64,000 nt of DNA from Paenibacillus sp. PL91. Its GTDB lineage: Bacteria > Bacillota > Bacilli > Paenibacillales > Paenibacillaceae. The translations under genes and the position numbers were made by a program. Location of the stretch: contig NZ_JABBYG020000010.1 in the NCBI RefSeq assembly GCF_012935325.2, forward strand, positions 62,001 to 126,000, written 5' to 3'. Under the pieces are notes generated by a model. That model made no database searches. It was given only the letters and a program-made list of their open reading frames with translations, and was not told the DNA's origin. This document shows positions 15,753 through 24,024 of this stretch, in pieces; within the stretch, counting starts at the first letter, position 1; every line of letters starts with the position of its first letter.

Positions 15753-16384
15753 TCGATTTTTTAAGAGGCATTGTCGTCCATTTGGACTCCGAGTATATCG
15801 TTCTGGACGTAAGGGATACAGGCTACCGCGTATTCACTCCCAACCCGTACGCATTTGCCAAAAAAGAGGAGCCCGTCACCGTCTTCATTCATCACAACGT
15901 CCGTGAGGACGCTATTTTATTGTTCGGCTTCGAAACGAGGGAGGAGCAGACCTTGTTCCGCAAGCTGCTCGAGGTATCGGGAATAGGCCCGCGCGTTGCG
16001 TTAGGCATCTTATCGGGCGGCCGGCCGGATGCGGTCATTGCGGCGATTCAGCAGGAGAATATTGCTTTCCTCATCAAGCTTCCCGGCATAGGAAAGAAAA
16101 CCGCTCAACGAATGATTCTCGATTTGAAGGACAAGCTGATCGGCGCCGGGCTTGACGGAGGCTTATTAACCGCTGCAGGCGTAGCTCTTGACCTTACATC
16201 GAGCAGACATTCGGGACAGGGCGCAGGCACGGCTTGGCAGGAGGCGCGGGAAGGCCTTGCAGCGCTCGGCTACACGGCTGCTGAGCTGGATAAAGCATGG
16301 AACGGGCTTCAGCATAGCGTAACGGCGGAGGAAACGGTTGATTCCTTGATGAAGCGGGCTTTGCAGCAGCTGTTTAAAGGCTAA
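15749..16384 (+). CDS. ruvA: Holliday junction branch-migration protein RuvA
   Basis: Tetrameric junction-binding subunit of RuvAB. The 211-aa product has an N-terminal OB fold (MIDFLRGIVVHLDSEYIVLDV), tandem helix-hairpin-helix motifs (LEVSGIGPRVALGIL and IKLPGIGKKTAQRMI), a Gly/Ser linker and a C-terminal RuvB-interacting domain (LAALGYTAAELDKA). GTG start overlapping the ruvC stop, so translation is likely coupled. Confidence 0.97.
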   Translation: MIDFLRGIVVHLDSEYIVLDVRDTGYRVFTPNPYAFAKKEEPVTVFIHHNVREDAILLFGFETREEQTLFRKLLEVSGIGPRVALGILSGGRPDAVIAAIQQENIAFLIKLPGIGKKTAQRMILDLKDKLIGAGLDGGLLTAAGVALDLTSSRHSGQGAGTAWQEAREGLAALGYTAAELDKAWNGLQHSVTAEETVDSLMKRALQQLFKG

Positions 16385-16403
16385 CGGAAGGAGATGAACG
16401 CAG

Positions 16404-17405
16404 ATGGACGATAGAATCATTTCCGCCAACCTTATGATGGAAGACCAAGCGGTGGAGCTTAGCTTGCGCCCCCGCTATTTGGCCGAGTATATAGGACAAT
16501 CGAAGGCAAAGGAAAACTTAAAAATTTATATTGAAGCGGCAAAATTGCGCAAAGAAGCGCTTGATCACGTGCTGCTGTATGGGCCGCCTGGGCTTGGCAA
16601 GACGACGCTGTCGAATATTATCGCCAACGAGCTGGGAGTCAGTCTTCGGACGACATCCGGGCCGGCGATCGAACGTCCGGGTGATTTGGCTGCGCTGCTT
16701 ACGAACCTGCAGGAGGGCGACGTGCTGTTCATCGATGAAATTCATCGGCTGCACCGCACGGTTGAGGAAGTATTGTATCCGGCGATGGAAGACTTTGCGC
16801 TCGATATTATGATCGGCAAAGGTCCAAGCGCTCGTTCGGTAAGACTGGATTTGCCGCCGTTCACTTTAATTGGCGCAACGACTAGAGCAGGCTTATTGTC
16901 AGCGCCGCTTCGTGACCGCTTCGGCGTAGTCAGCCGATTAGAGTTCTACACGGTAGATGAACTCGCCTTTATCGTGGCTAGAACAGCAGAGATTTTGAAT
17001 GTCAGCATCGTAGGAGAAGCTGCCTCGGAGATTGCGATGCGTTCACGCGGAACTCCGCGTATCGCGAATCGGCTGCTCAAGCGGGTGCGTGATTTTGCCC
17101 AGGTTCGCGGAGATGGCGTCATTACGCATGACATCGCACAATCTGCCCTGGAGCTGCTGCAGGTCGATCCGATGGGCCTTGACAATATCGATTTCAAAAT
17201 GCTGCAAGCGATGATGACCACGTTTGCCGGCAGACCAGTTGGACTGGATACAATTGCTGCAACGATCGGTGAAGAAAGCCAAACGATAGAAGACGTGTAC
17301 GAGCCTTATCTCATGCAAATCGGCTTTTTGCAGCGTACGCCGCGTGGACGGATTGCTACCGATAATGCCTATCGGCATTTAGGGCTTCCAATACCCGGGA
17401 GGTAG
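16404..17405 (+). CDS. ruvB: Holliday junction helicase RuvB
   Basis: AAA+ motor that drives branch migration with RuvA. The 333-aa product has the N-terminal segment LRPRYLAEYIGQ, Walker A GPPGLGKTT, Walker B FIDEIHRL, sensor 1 LIGATTRAGLLS, the arginine finger region LRDRFG and a C-terminal winged helix (GFLQRTPRGRIAT). The site AAGGAG lies upstream of ATG 16404. Directly followed by the DCC-family gene with no gap. Confidence 0.98.
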   Translation: MDDRIISANLMMEDQAVELSLRPRYLAEYIGQSKAKENLKIYIEAAKLRKEALDHVLLYGPPGLGKTTLSNIIANELGVSLRTTSGPAIERPGDLAALLTNLQEGDVLFIDEIHRLHRTVEEVLYPAMEDFALDIMIGKGPSARSVRLDLPPFTLIGATTRAGLLSAPLRDRFGVVSRLEFYTVDELAFIVARTAEILNVSIVGEAASEIAMRSRGTPRIANRLLKRVRDFAQVRGDGVITHDIAQSALELLQVDPMGLDNIDFKMLQAMMTTFAGRPVGLDTIAATIGEESQTIEDVYEPYLMQIGFLQRTPRGRIATDNAYRHLGLPIPGR

Positions 17406-17879
17406 ATGTCTATGAGCTCCACCGAAAATGGCGCATCAGAGAGGCTATATGTTATCTATGATGGACAGTGCAAGCTTTGCCTTGCTTCCGTAGCGAAGCT
17501 GAAGGAGCTGAATGCTAAGGCAGAACTGCATTATGTGCAGATTCAGCAATTGGAAGCAGAAGGACAGGCGCAGCAGCTTGTCCCGCATATACGTCCGCTG
17601 AATTTCGTTGAGCTGTACGAGAAGATACATGTTGCCGATGAGCAAGGCCAGTTGTTCGCCGGTGCGGACGGGGTCGTTCGTATTTTGAGAACGGTTAAGG
17701 GCTTGCGCTGGCTGTCTGCCTTTTATCGAATTCCCGGAATGAAACGAGCGGCTGATCGAATCTATCGATTTATAGCAAGCAGAAGATATGAATGGTTTGG
17801 CAAAGCAGAGCAAAGCTGTACGATTAATGGGTGCGAGTTGCCGCAAAGCAAAGGGGAGAATAACAAGCATGACAATTAA
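17406..17879 (+). CDS. DCC family protein (DUF393, YuxK-type)
   Basis: Small protein of 157 aa with the family signature YDGQCKLC near residue 20, a thioredoxin-like CxxC motif, followed by FVELYEKIHV and a helical region ending in YEWFG and a terminal Cys pair (CTINGCELP). DUF393 proteins are described as putative thiol-disulfide oxidoreductases; substrate unknown. It starts right after the ruvB stop and overlaps the next gene by 11 nt, so it is part of the ruv-queA-tgt transcript although its link to recombination or tRNA modification is unclear. Confidence 0.8.
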   Translation: MSMSSTENGASERLYVIYDGQCKLCLASVAKLKELNAKAELHYVQIQQLEAEGQAQQLVPHIRPLNFVELYEKIHVADEQGQLFAGADGVVRILRTVKGLRWLSAFYRIPGMKRAADRIYRFIASRRYEWFGKAEQSCTINGCELPQSKGENNKHDN

Positions 17880-19989
17880 ACAATCCTTCAAGCGATACGT
17901 CATTATGGCTGTTGCGATCGTATTGCTTGCTTCGGCTTGGACGGGATCGCCGTCGCAGGCGGCGGTGCCGAAGCTGGATAAAATCCGAGTTGCCTTATTT
18001 ATGCAATTGCCTGGGAAATATGTCGATACGACAGCTGCAGCGACTTTCTCGTCTACTGGCGGCATGAGCATCGGCGTAAGACAGCCGGATGGCATTCATG
18101 ATTGGTTCAATGTCGAGGGGGCTGCTTCGGCTCGGTTTACAGTTGACAACTTTAAAGTAAAAGTATTTGAATCAACAAATTTCGGCTCCGCGCTAGCCGT
18201 ATTCAAAAGACTGCAAGCTTTGAAGGGAGCAGCTTTCCTGACATCGCTATCCAAGAATGGAGCAATCGTCTATCAAGTTATTGAAGGTACATACAAGACT
18301 GCTTCGGAGGCGGCAACGGCACAAACGAAATGGAATGGCGACGGCGAGCTTACGAAGCTGACGGACGGCTTTAAGTCGCTGCTGCAAGGTCCGCTTCACC
18401 TGGAAAGCGGACCGCAAGCCAGCAAGGAGGCTGCACAGGCAGCTGCAAGCGGCTTTGGGGCAGTAGGCTTGGATGCATTCGTAGCCATTCGCTCAGAGCA
18501 GGCTGGCGCAGCAAGCTACTCGGTTATGGTAGGAGCTGCCGTGACCGATGCGGAACTCCAAATCGTAAAGGCTGCTGCTGCAAAGGCAGCAAACGGAGGA
18601 GCATTGAAACAAGCAGATTCACAGACTCCTTATTTGTTAGTAAGAAATGACCATTCCGCCAGCGCTCTAGCGCAGCGCAGCTCAGAGCTTTATATGTTTG
18701 CGGGAAGTGATGCGAAAATAACGGTATCGCCGGCAGGATCGGAGCCGATCAAGCTGACGGAGAGAAGCGGTCGCAGCTATCGAGGCATGTTTGAGCTTAG
18801 CATCCTAAATGGAAGCATGGCTGTCATAAATGAGCTGCCTTTTGAGCAATATTTATATTCGGTTGTTGGCGTCGAAATGTACCCAACTTGGCCAGCCGAA
18901 GCTTTAAAGGCGCAAGCTGTTGCAGCACGCTCATTTGCATTAAATAAAGGCTTTGGCTTCCAAATCGCTCATGTCGTGGATACGACCTTAAGCCAAGCTT
19001 ACTATGGCGTAGGCTCAGAGCGTCCAACAACTATAGCCGCCGTTGATGAGACGTCAGGCGAAGTCGCCTTGTACAATGGGAAGGTTATTGAAGCGTTGTT
19101 CTCAGCGAATGGCGGAGGAATGACGGCAGATGCCAAGGAAATATGGAACAATGCGGTCCCTTACCTGCAAGCAGCGAAGAGCCCAGATATCTCGTCAGAG
19201 GCTGGCTTATACAACTGGTATAGAGTTGTGCTCTCAAGCGGAGCAATCGGCTACATTCGTGACGATTTGCTTGATGAGACGGGACAAACAACTGCTGCGG
19301 GCAGCCTGATCATGCAAGTAAATACGAACGGAACAAAGGTGCGCAAGCATCCGCTCATTCAGGAGAGCATACCTGCCATTGCGCAGGCTGACAGCGGAAC
19401 ACAGGTTGTAGTTCTGGACAAAAGCGTAGAATCAAATTCAATGACCTGGGTACGCGGGCCATATACGGCTCAAGAAATGTTGACGGTTATTAATGCGAAA
19501 GCGAAAGCCGCCATTTCCGGTCCGCTAAAAACATTGGAAGTGAGCCAGCGTGGCCCGTCAGGGCGTGCAACGGAGATTTTGGCAAATGGACAAAAGGTCG
19601 CTGTAACCTATCCGATTGATTACCGGGGTGCATTAGGCGTGCAAGGCTCGCTGCCGAGTACACTATTCCAGATCGAGGAGACGGCAAAAGTCACTTTGCT
19701 TGGAGCAAGCTCGGCAACGCGCAATAAACCTGCGGATTCTGCTCCGATTTACGCTATAAGTGCCGGCGGCAAGTCATCAGAAGCAGCAGATGCCCATATG
19801 TTTATTCTCGATGGAAGCGGACATATGCGTGCGGCAACGAAGGAGCCTTCCTTCCGTATTGTAGGGACTGGCAACGGTCATGGTGTCGGTTTATCGCAGT
19901 ATGGTGCTTTAAGCCTTGCGCAGCAAGGGTATGACTATCAATATATTTTGAAATACTATTACAAAGATGTAACCATCGCTAAGGAATGA
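17869..19989 (+). CDS. SpoIID/LytB domain protein, large
   Basis: Secreted SpoIID-type lytic transglycosylase-like protein (706 aa). It has a signal peptide (about 10-34), a SPOR-like stretch (about 94-160: FKVKVFESTNFGSALAVFKRL), and the SpoIID core from about 320, including VVGVEMYPTWPAEALKAQA with the Glu equivalent to the catalytic residue of B. subtilis SpoIID. An SH3-like insertion (about 444-560) splits the core, which resumes near 660 with GTGNGHGVGLSQYGA. B. subtilis SpoIID is about half as long. A frame start at 17788 is possible, but AAGGGGAG before ATG 17869 and the signal peptide fix the start. Whether it acts in engulfment or general wall remodelling cannot be told. Confidence 0.82.
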   Translation: MTIKQSFKRYVIMAVAIVLLASAWTGSPSQAAVPKLDKIRVALFMQLPGKYVDTTAAATFSSTGGMSIGVRQPDGIHDWFNVEGAASARFTVDNFKVKVFESTNFGSALAVFKRLQALKGAAFLTSLSKNGAIVYQVIEGTYKTASEAATAQTKWNGDGELTKLTDGFKSLLQGPLHLESGPQASKEAAQAAASGFGAVGLDAFVAIRSEQAGAASYSVMVGAAVTDAELQIVKAAAAKAANGGALKQADSQTPYLLVRNDHSASALAQRSSELYMFAGSDAKITVSPAGSEPIKLTERSGRSYRGMFELSILNGSMAVINELPFEQYLYSVVGVEMYPTWPAEALKAQAVAARSFALNKGFGFQIAHVVDTTLSQAYYGVGSERPTTIAAVDETSGEVALYNGKVIEALFSANGGGMTADAKEIWNNAVPYLQAAKSPDISSEAGLYNWYRVVLSSGAIGYIRDDLLDETGQTTAAGSLIMQVNTNGTKVRKHPLIQESIPAIAQADSGTQVVVLDKSVESNSMTWVRGPYTAQEMLTVINAKAKAAISGPLKTLEVSQRGPSGRATEILANGQKVAVTYPIDYRGALGVQGSLPSTLFQIEETAKVTLLGASSATRNKPADSAPIYAISAGGKSSEAADAHMFILDGSGHMRAATKEPSFRIVGTGNGHGVGLSQYGALSLAQQGYDYQYILKYYYKDVTIAKE

Positions 19990-19999
19990 TTGAATCGAT

Positions 20000-21046
20000 A
20001 TGAACGTAGAATGGTTTGATTTTGAATTGCCGGAGCGCTTAATTGCGCAGACACCTTTATTGGACAGAACGGCCTCAAGGCTGCTTGCCCTTAATAAGCA
20101 GACAGGGGAAATTTCGCACAACAAATTTACCGATCTGGAGAATTATGTCCAAGCGGGAGATGTGCTCGTATTAAATGATACTAGAGTTATTCCGGCACGC
20201 TTGACTGGCATTAAGAGTGATACGGGTGCTAAAATCGAGCTGCTGCTGCTAAAGCAGCTCGAAGGCGATAGCTGGGAGGCTCTCGGCAAGCCGGCTAAAC
20301 GCTTAAAGGTTGGCACTGCACTGTCCTTCGGAGACGATGGGGAAGGCAACCCGCTGCTGCGAGCTGTCATTGAGCAGGAAGGCGAGATGGGCGGCAGAAC
20401 GATCCGATTTATTTATGACGGCATCTTCCAAGAGCTATTGGACCGTCTCGGAGAAATGCCCTTGCCTCCTTATATCAAGGAGCGGCTTGAAGAGAGGGAA
20501 AGATACCAGACCGTTTACTCCAAACATGCGGGGTCGGCAGCTGCGCCAACCGCTGGCTTGCATTTTACGGATGATTTTCTTGAGAAGCTGCAGGCTAAAG
20601 GCGTCAAGCTAGCTTATGTAACTTTGCATGTCGGGCTGGGAACGTTCCGTCCGATGTCCGTGGAGCTTGTTGAGGATCATGAGATGCATGCAGAATATTA
20701 TGAGCTGAATGAACAAAATGCAGCCGTAATAAATGAAGCCAAACAGCGCGGGGCGCGTATAATTGCTGTAGGGACAACCTCATCAAGAACGCTTGAGACT
20801 GTAGCGGCTCGCTTTGAAGGCAATGCGATTGAAGCCTGCAGTGGCTGGACATCGATCTTTATATTTCCGGGCTATGAGTTTAAGCTCGTAAATGCACTTC
20901 TCACTAATTTTCATTTGCCGAAGTCAACGCTTGTTATGCTTGTAAGCGCACTGGCTGGACGCGATGCTGTCATGCAGGCCTATGCGGAAGCGATAGCGCA
21001 AGAATATCGTTTTTTCAGCTTTGGCGATGCTATGTTTATTTACTAA
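20000..21046 (+). CDS. queA: S-adenosylmethionine:tRNA ribosyltransferase-isomerase QueA
   Basis: Forms epoxyqueuosine in tRNA by moving the ribosyl part of SAM to preQ1-modified tRNA. The 348-aa product has VLNDTRVIPARL, GDSWEALGKPAKRLKVG, SAAAPTAGLHFT and the C-terminal TNFHLPKSTLLML-like motif typical of the family. It precedes tgt, which inserts preQ1, so the two consecutive steps of the queuosine pathway are coded side by side. Confidence 0.98.
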   Translation: MNVEWFDFELPERLIAQTPLLDRTASRLLALNKQTGEISHNKFTDLENYVQAGDVLVLNDTRVIPARLTGIKSDTGAKIELLLLKQLEGDSWEALGKPAKRLKVGTALSFGDDGEGNPLLRAVIEQEGEMGGRTIRFIYDGIFQELLDRLGEMPLPPYIKERLEERERYQTVYSKHAGSAAAPTAGLHFTDDFLEKLQAKGVKLAYVTLHVGLGTFRPMSVELVEDHEMHAEYYELNEQNAAVINEAKQRGARIIAVGTTSSRTLETVAARFEGNAIEACSGWTSIFIFPGYEFKLVNALLTNFHLPKSTLVMLVSALAGRDAVMQAYAEAIAQEYRFFSFGDAMFIY

Positions 21047-21068
21047 TTAGGAATAGGAAGCGTGAATT

Positions 21069-22202
21069 GTGGCTGTAAAATATGAATTAATCAAACAATG
21101 CAAGCAATCAGGCGCTCGGCTTGGCCGTGTGCATACACCCCATGGCATCATCGAGACGCCAGCCTTTATGCCGGTAGGCACGCAAGCTACCGTCAAAACA
21201 ATGAGCCCGGAAGAGCTTAAAACGATGGATGCTCATATTATTTTGAGCAATACGTATCATTTGTTCCTTAGACCAGGTCATGAGATCGTTCGGAATGCCG
21301 GCGGTCTGCATAAATTCATGAACTGGGATCGCCCGATTCTAACGGATAGCGGCGGCTTTCAGGTGTTCAGCTTGAGCGAAATGCGCAAAATTACGGAAGA
21401 GGGCGTTCATTTTCGATCCCATCTAAACGGCGACAAGAAGTTTCTCTCGCCTGAGGTGGCAATGGAAATTCAAAACGCGCTTGGTTCGGATATTATGATG
21501 GCATTTGATGAATGCCCGCCTTTCCCGGCTGAGCATGAATACGTGAAAAAATCGTTAGAGCGGACGACAAGATGGGCAGAGCGTTGCCTCAAAGCACATG
21601 CAAGACCTCATGATCAAGGGCTGTTCGCAATTGTTCAAGGGGGGATGTACAAAGATTTGCGCATTCAAAGCGCAAACGATTTGACTTCCATGGATTTCCC
21701 GGGGTATGCTATTGGTGGACTGAGTGTAGGCGAGCCTAAGCATCTTATGTACGATGTTCTCGATTATACGGTTCCCATTTTGCCAGCGAATAAACCGCGT
21801 TATTTAATGGGAGTCGGCTCACCGGATGCACTAATTGAAGGCGCTATCCGCGGCATCGATATGTTCGATTGCGTTCTGCCAACTCGAATCGCCCGGAATG
21901 GGACAACGATGACGAGTCAAGGTAGACTTGTCATACGCAATGCAAAGTACGCCGAAGATTTTGGTCCATTAGATCCAGAGTGCTCCTGCTATACATGCAC
22001 GAACTACTCGCGTGCTTATATCCGGCATTTAATTAAAGCCGATGAGACTTTCGGCATGAGGCTGACCACGTATCACAATTTGCATTTCTTGCTACAACTC
22101 ATGCGGGACGTTCGGCAAGCGATTATGGAAGACCGGCTGCTTGATTTCCGGGATTCCTTCTTCACGAGCTACGGCCTGTTCGATAATGAGAAAGGGTTTT
22201 GA
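21069..22202 (+). CDS. tgt: tRNA-guanine transglycosylase
   Basis: Exchanges guanine-34 for preQ1 in GUN-anticodon tRNAs. The 377-aa product shows the nucleophile-region motif PILTDSGGFQVFSL, GGLSVGEPK, the second Asp motif FDCVLPTR, and the zinc site CSCYTCTNYSRAYIRHL. GTG start 22 nt after queA. All catalytic and zinc residues that can be recognised are present. Confidence 0.98.
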   Translation: MAVKYELIKQCKQSGARLGRVHTPHGIIETPAFMPVGTQATVKTMSPEELKTMDAHIILSNTYHLFLRPGHEIVRNAGGLHKFMNWDRPILTDSGGFQVFSLSEMRKITEEGVHFRSHLNGDKKFLSPEVAMEIQNALGSDIMMAFDECPPFPAEHEYVKKSLERTTRWAERCLKAHARPHDQGLFAIVQGGMYKDLRIQSANDLTSMDFPGYAIGGLSVGEPKHLMYDVLDYTVPILPANKPRYLMGVGSPDALIEGAIRGIDMFDCVLPTRIARNGTTMTSQGRLVIRNAKYAEDFGPLDPECSCYTCTNYSRAYIRHLIKADETFGMRLTTYHNLHFLLQLMRDVRQAIMEDRLLDFRDSFFTSYGLFDNEKGF

Positions 22203-22216
22203 AAGGGGGGATTTCG

Positions 22217-22525
22217 ATGTGGCTAGCAGCAGATGCAGCAGGTTCAAGTAATATTCTTGGTATGATTTGGCCGTTTGTGCTCATGTTTGCGGTGTTTTAT
22301 TTCTTACTTATTCGTCCGCAGCAGAAGAAACAAAAGCAACGTACTTCCATGCTTAACCAATTGAAAAAAGGCGATAAAATTTCAACAATTGGTGGTTTGC
22401 ACGGTACGGTTGTGGAGCTCAGCGATGATACGGTTGTTCTTCGTGTAAACGATACAACAAAAATGACGTTTGAGCGCAGCGCAATCAACACGATCATCAA
22501 CTCAGCACCAGCAGTAACGGAGTAA
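22217..22525 (+). CDS. yajC: Preprotein translocase subunit YajC
   Basis: Small single-span membrane protein (102 aa) that associates with SecDF. Membrane segment IWPFVLMFAVFYFLLIRPQQKK at about 14-31, followed by a soluble domain with LKKGDKISTIGGLHGTV. A TTG at 22199 is in frame, but AAAGGGGGG 6 nt before ATG 22217 decides the start. secD and secF lie 3.6 kb downstream. Confidence 0.94.
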   Translation: MWLAADAAGSSNILGMIWPFVLMFAVFYFLLIRPQQKKQKQRTSMLNQLKKGDKISTIGGLHGTVVELSDDTVVLRVNDTTKMTFERSAINTIINSAPAVTE

Positions 22526-22537
22526 TATACGTAAACC

Positions 22538-22577
22538 AAAGAACGGCTGACATGCATGCATGTCAGCCGTTCTTTTT
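22538..22577 (+). terminator. Terminator after yajC
   Basis: Long near-perfect palindrome AAGAACGGCTGACATGC / GCATGTCAGCCGTTCTT with a T-rich tail. It can serve both directions, as the next gene converges from the right. Confidence 0.93.
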
Positions 22578-22604
22578 ATTATTTTGGTAAACAAGCGCTG
22601 CTGC

Positions 22605-23000
22605 TTATTTCTTCATATTAACTCCGATCATGCCTCCAAAAGCGCCTGCGAGTAGAGATGCCCCTAAGAGAAGCACGCTGTGGAGCGACAATGAAGTGTT
22701 TGAGGCAAGAAAACTGATAATGATGACGATTGCGCCGTACAATAGGCCAAGCAATGCGCCATTGTACCAGCCTTTGCTCTCTGAACGCCGGCCGGAGGTA
22801 AAGCCGCCCGCAAGCGATGCAAAGCCATGAACAATTAATGCATTAGTAGGCAAGCTGCTTTCTTTCATACCGGTAAAATGCAAAAGCAGCGAGAGCAGCA
22901 AAGCGCCTACTGCTAACCAAATAATTGAAAAAAGCACGCCGGCGAGCAAAGGTGAAGCAATTAATGGCGGTTTAGGAGCTTGTTTAACCGAACTCATCAA
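22605..23000 (-). CDS. TIGR04086-type membrane protein (YrzE-like)
   Basis: Hydrophobic protein of 131 aa with four predicted membrane segments (for example GVLFSIIWLAVGALLLSLLL and GALLGLLYGAIVIIISFLA) and the loop GGFTSGRRSESKGWYNGALLG that is typical of this small family. The gene sits between yajC and spoVB as yrzE does in B. subtilis. Function unknown. Start ATG at 23000 with a GGGGGG ribosome site on the minus strand. Confidence 0.78.
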   Translation of the reverse strand: MMSSVKQAPKPPLIASPLLAGVLFSIIWLAVGALLLSLLLHFTGMKESSLPTNALIVHGFASLAGGFTSGRRSESKGWYNGALLGLLYGAIVIIISFLASNTSLSLHSVLLLGASLLAGAFGGMIGVNMKK

Positions 23001-23225
23001 ATTCCCCCCAACAAAGGTACGTATTACTTAACCATATGGTCAAGCTTAGTGGAATAGTACAACTAATACGCTGACTTATAAGTATTTATTGGGCTTCGGT
23101 TAACCATTGCCATATATTCGTGTAAGCTGCATCAGTATGATGTCTATGGGCGTAGGTCAGAATAGCTGTACGGACAAACGCAGCTGATATCAGCTCGTAT
23201 GACAAAATCGAGGAGGCGGTTTCCG

Positions 23226-23978
23226 GTGGAATATTGGGGCCTGTTGATCCGGACGGTGATCATCTATTTCGTCGTATTTTTGATCATGCGGTTTATGGGA
23301 AAACGAGAAATCGGAAAGCTATCGGTATTCGATCTCGTTATTTCAGTTATGATCGCGGAAATTGCCGTCATTGTAATTGAGGATATGGAACGCTCGATGT
23401 GGAGCGGCATTTTGCCAATGGCTGTACTGCTGCTCATTCAAGTGGTAAGTGCCTTTATGACGATGAAAAGCAGGAAACTAAGGTTGTTGTTTGATGGCAA
23501 GCCAAGCGTCATTATTGACAAGGGCAAATTAAATAGCGATGTAATGCGTAAGCAACGCTACAATTTGGATGATTTAATGCTTCAGCTGAGGGAAAATAAA
23601 ATCAGCGCAGTATCCGATGTTGAATTTGCCGTCTTGGAAACAAGCGGCAAGCTATCCGTTATTCCAAGAGAAAATTCCGAAGCACTTGAAGACAACAATA
23701 ATGACGTGTATGCCGAAGATAAATTAGATAAAAAGTTAAGTAGCTTCAACCAAATGAATATTATTCCACCAAAATATCGATTCGAAATTTTGCCAGTGCC
23801 GCTCATTATGGATGGCAAAGTACAAGATGAAAATTTGGAAAAGCTGGAGAAAACGAGATTTTGGCTTAAAAACGTGCTGCAGGAGAAAGGCGTTACCGAT
23901 TTTAAGGACGTATTCTTTTGCACGATTGACCATAAGGGAAAGCTGTTTGTCGATAGGCATGATCAAAAAAAGCGCTAA
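23226..23978 (+). CDS. DUF421 membrane protein (YetF/YrbG family)
   Basis: Protein of 250 aa with about three N-terminal membrane segments, the family motif RFMGKREIGKLSVFDLVIS (about 24-42), and a soluble C-terminal domain with DGKPSVIIDKGK and LRENKISAVSDVEFAVLE. The C-terminal half includes a long charged insert (about 150-180). Related spore proteins of the YetF family are linked to germinant permeability, but the role of this one is not shown. An ATG at 23199 is open, but AGGAGG 9 nt before GTG 23226 and the family N-terminus favour the later start. Confidence 0.83.
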   Translation: MEYWGLLIRTVIIYFVVFLIMRFMGKREIGKLSVFDLVISVMIAEIAVIVIEDMERSMWSGILPMAVLLLIQVVSAFMTMKSRKLRLLFDGKPSVIIDKGKLNSDVMRKQRYNLDDLMLQLRENKISAVSDVEFAVLETSGKLSVIPRENSEALEDNNNDVYAEDKLDKKLSSFNQMNIIPPKYRFEILPVPLIMDGKVQDENLEKLEKTRFWLKNVLQEKGVTDFKDVFFCTIDHKGKLFVDRHDQKKR

Positions 23979-24010
23979 AGAGAGGGCTGCCCTTTCTTTA
24001 ACGCTTTTTT
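23966..24010. terminator. Bidirectional terminator between DUF421 gene and spoVB
   Basis: Hairpin with arms AAAAAAAGCG..TAAAGAGAGGG and CCCTTTCTTTA..CGCTTTTTTT, flanked by A and T runs so that it can act on both converging genes. It overlaps the last codons and stop of the DUF421 gene. Confidence 0.85.
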
Positions 24011-24024
24011 TCATAACACACGTT

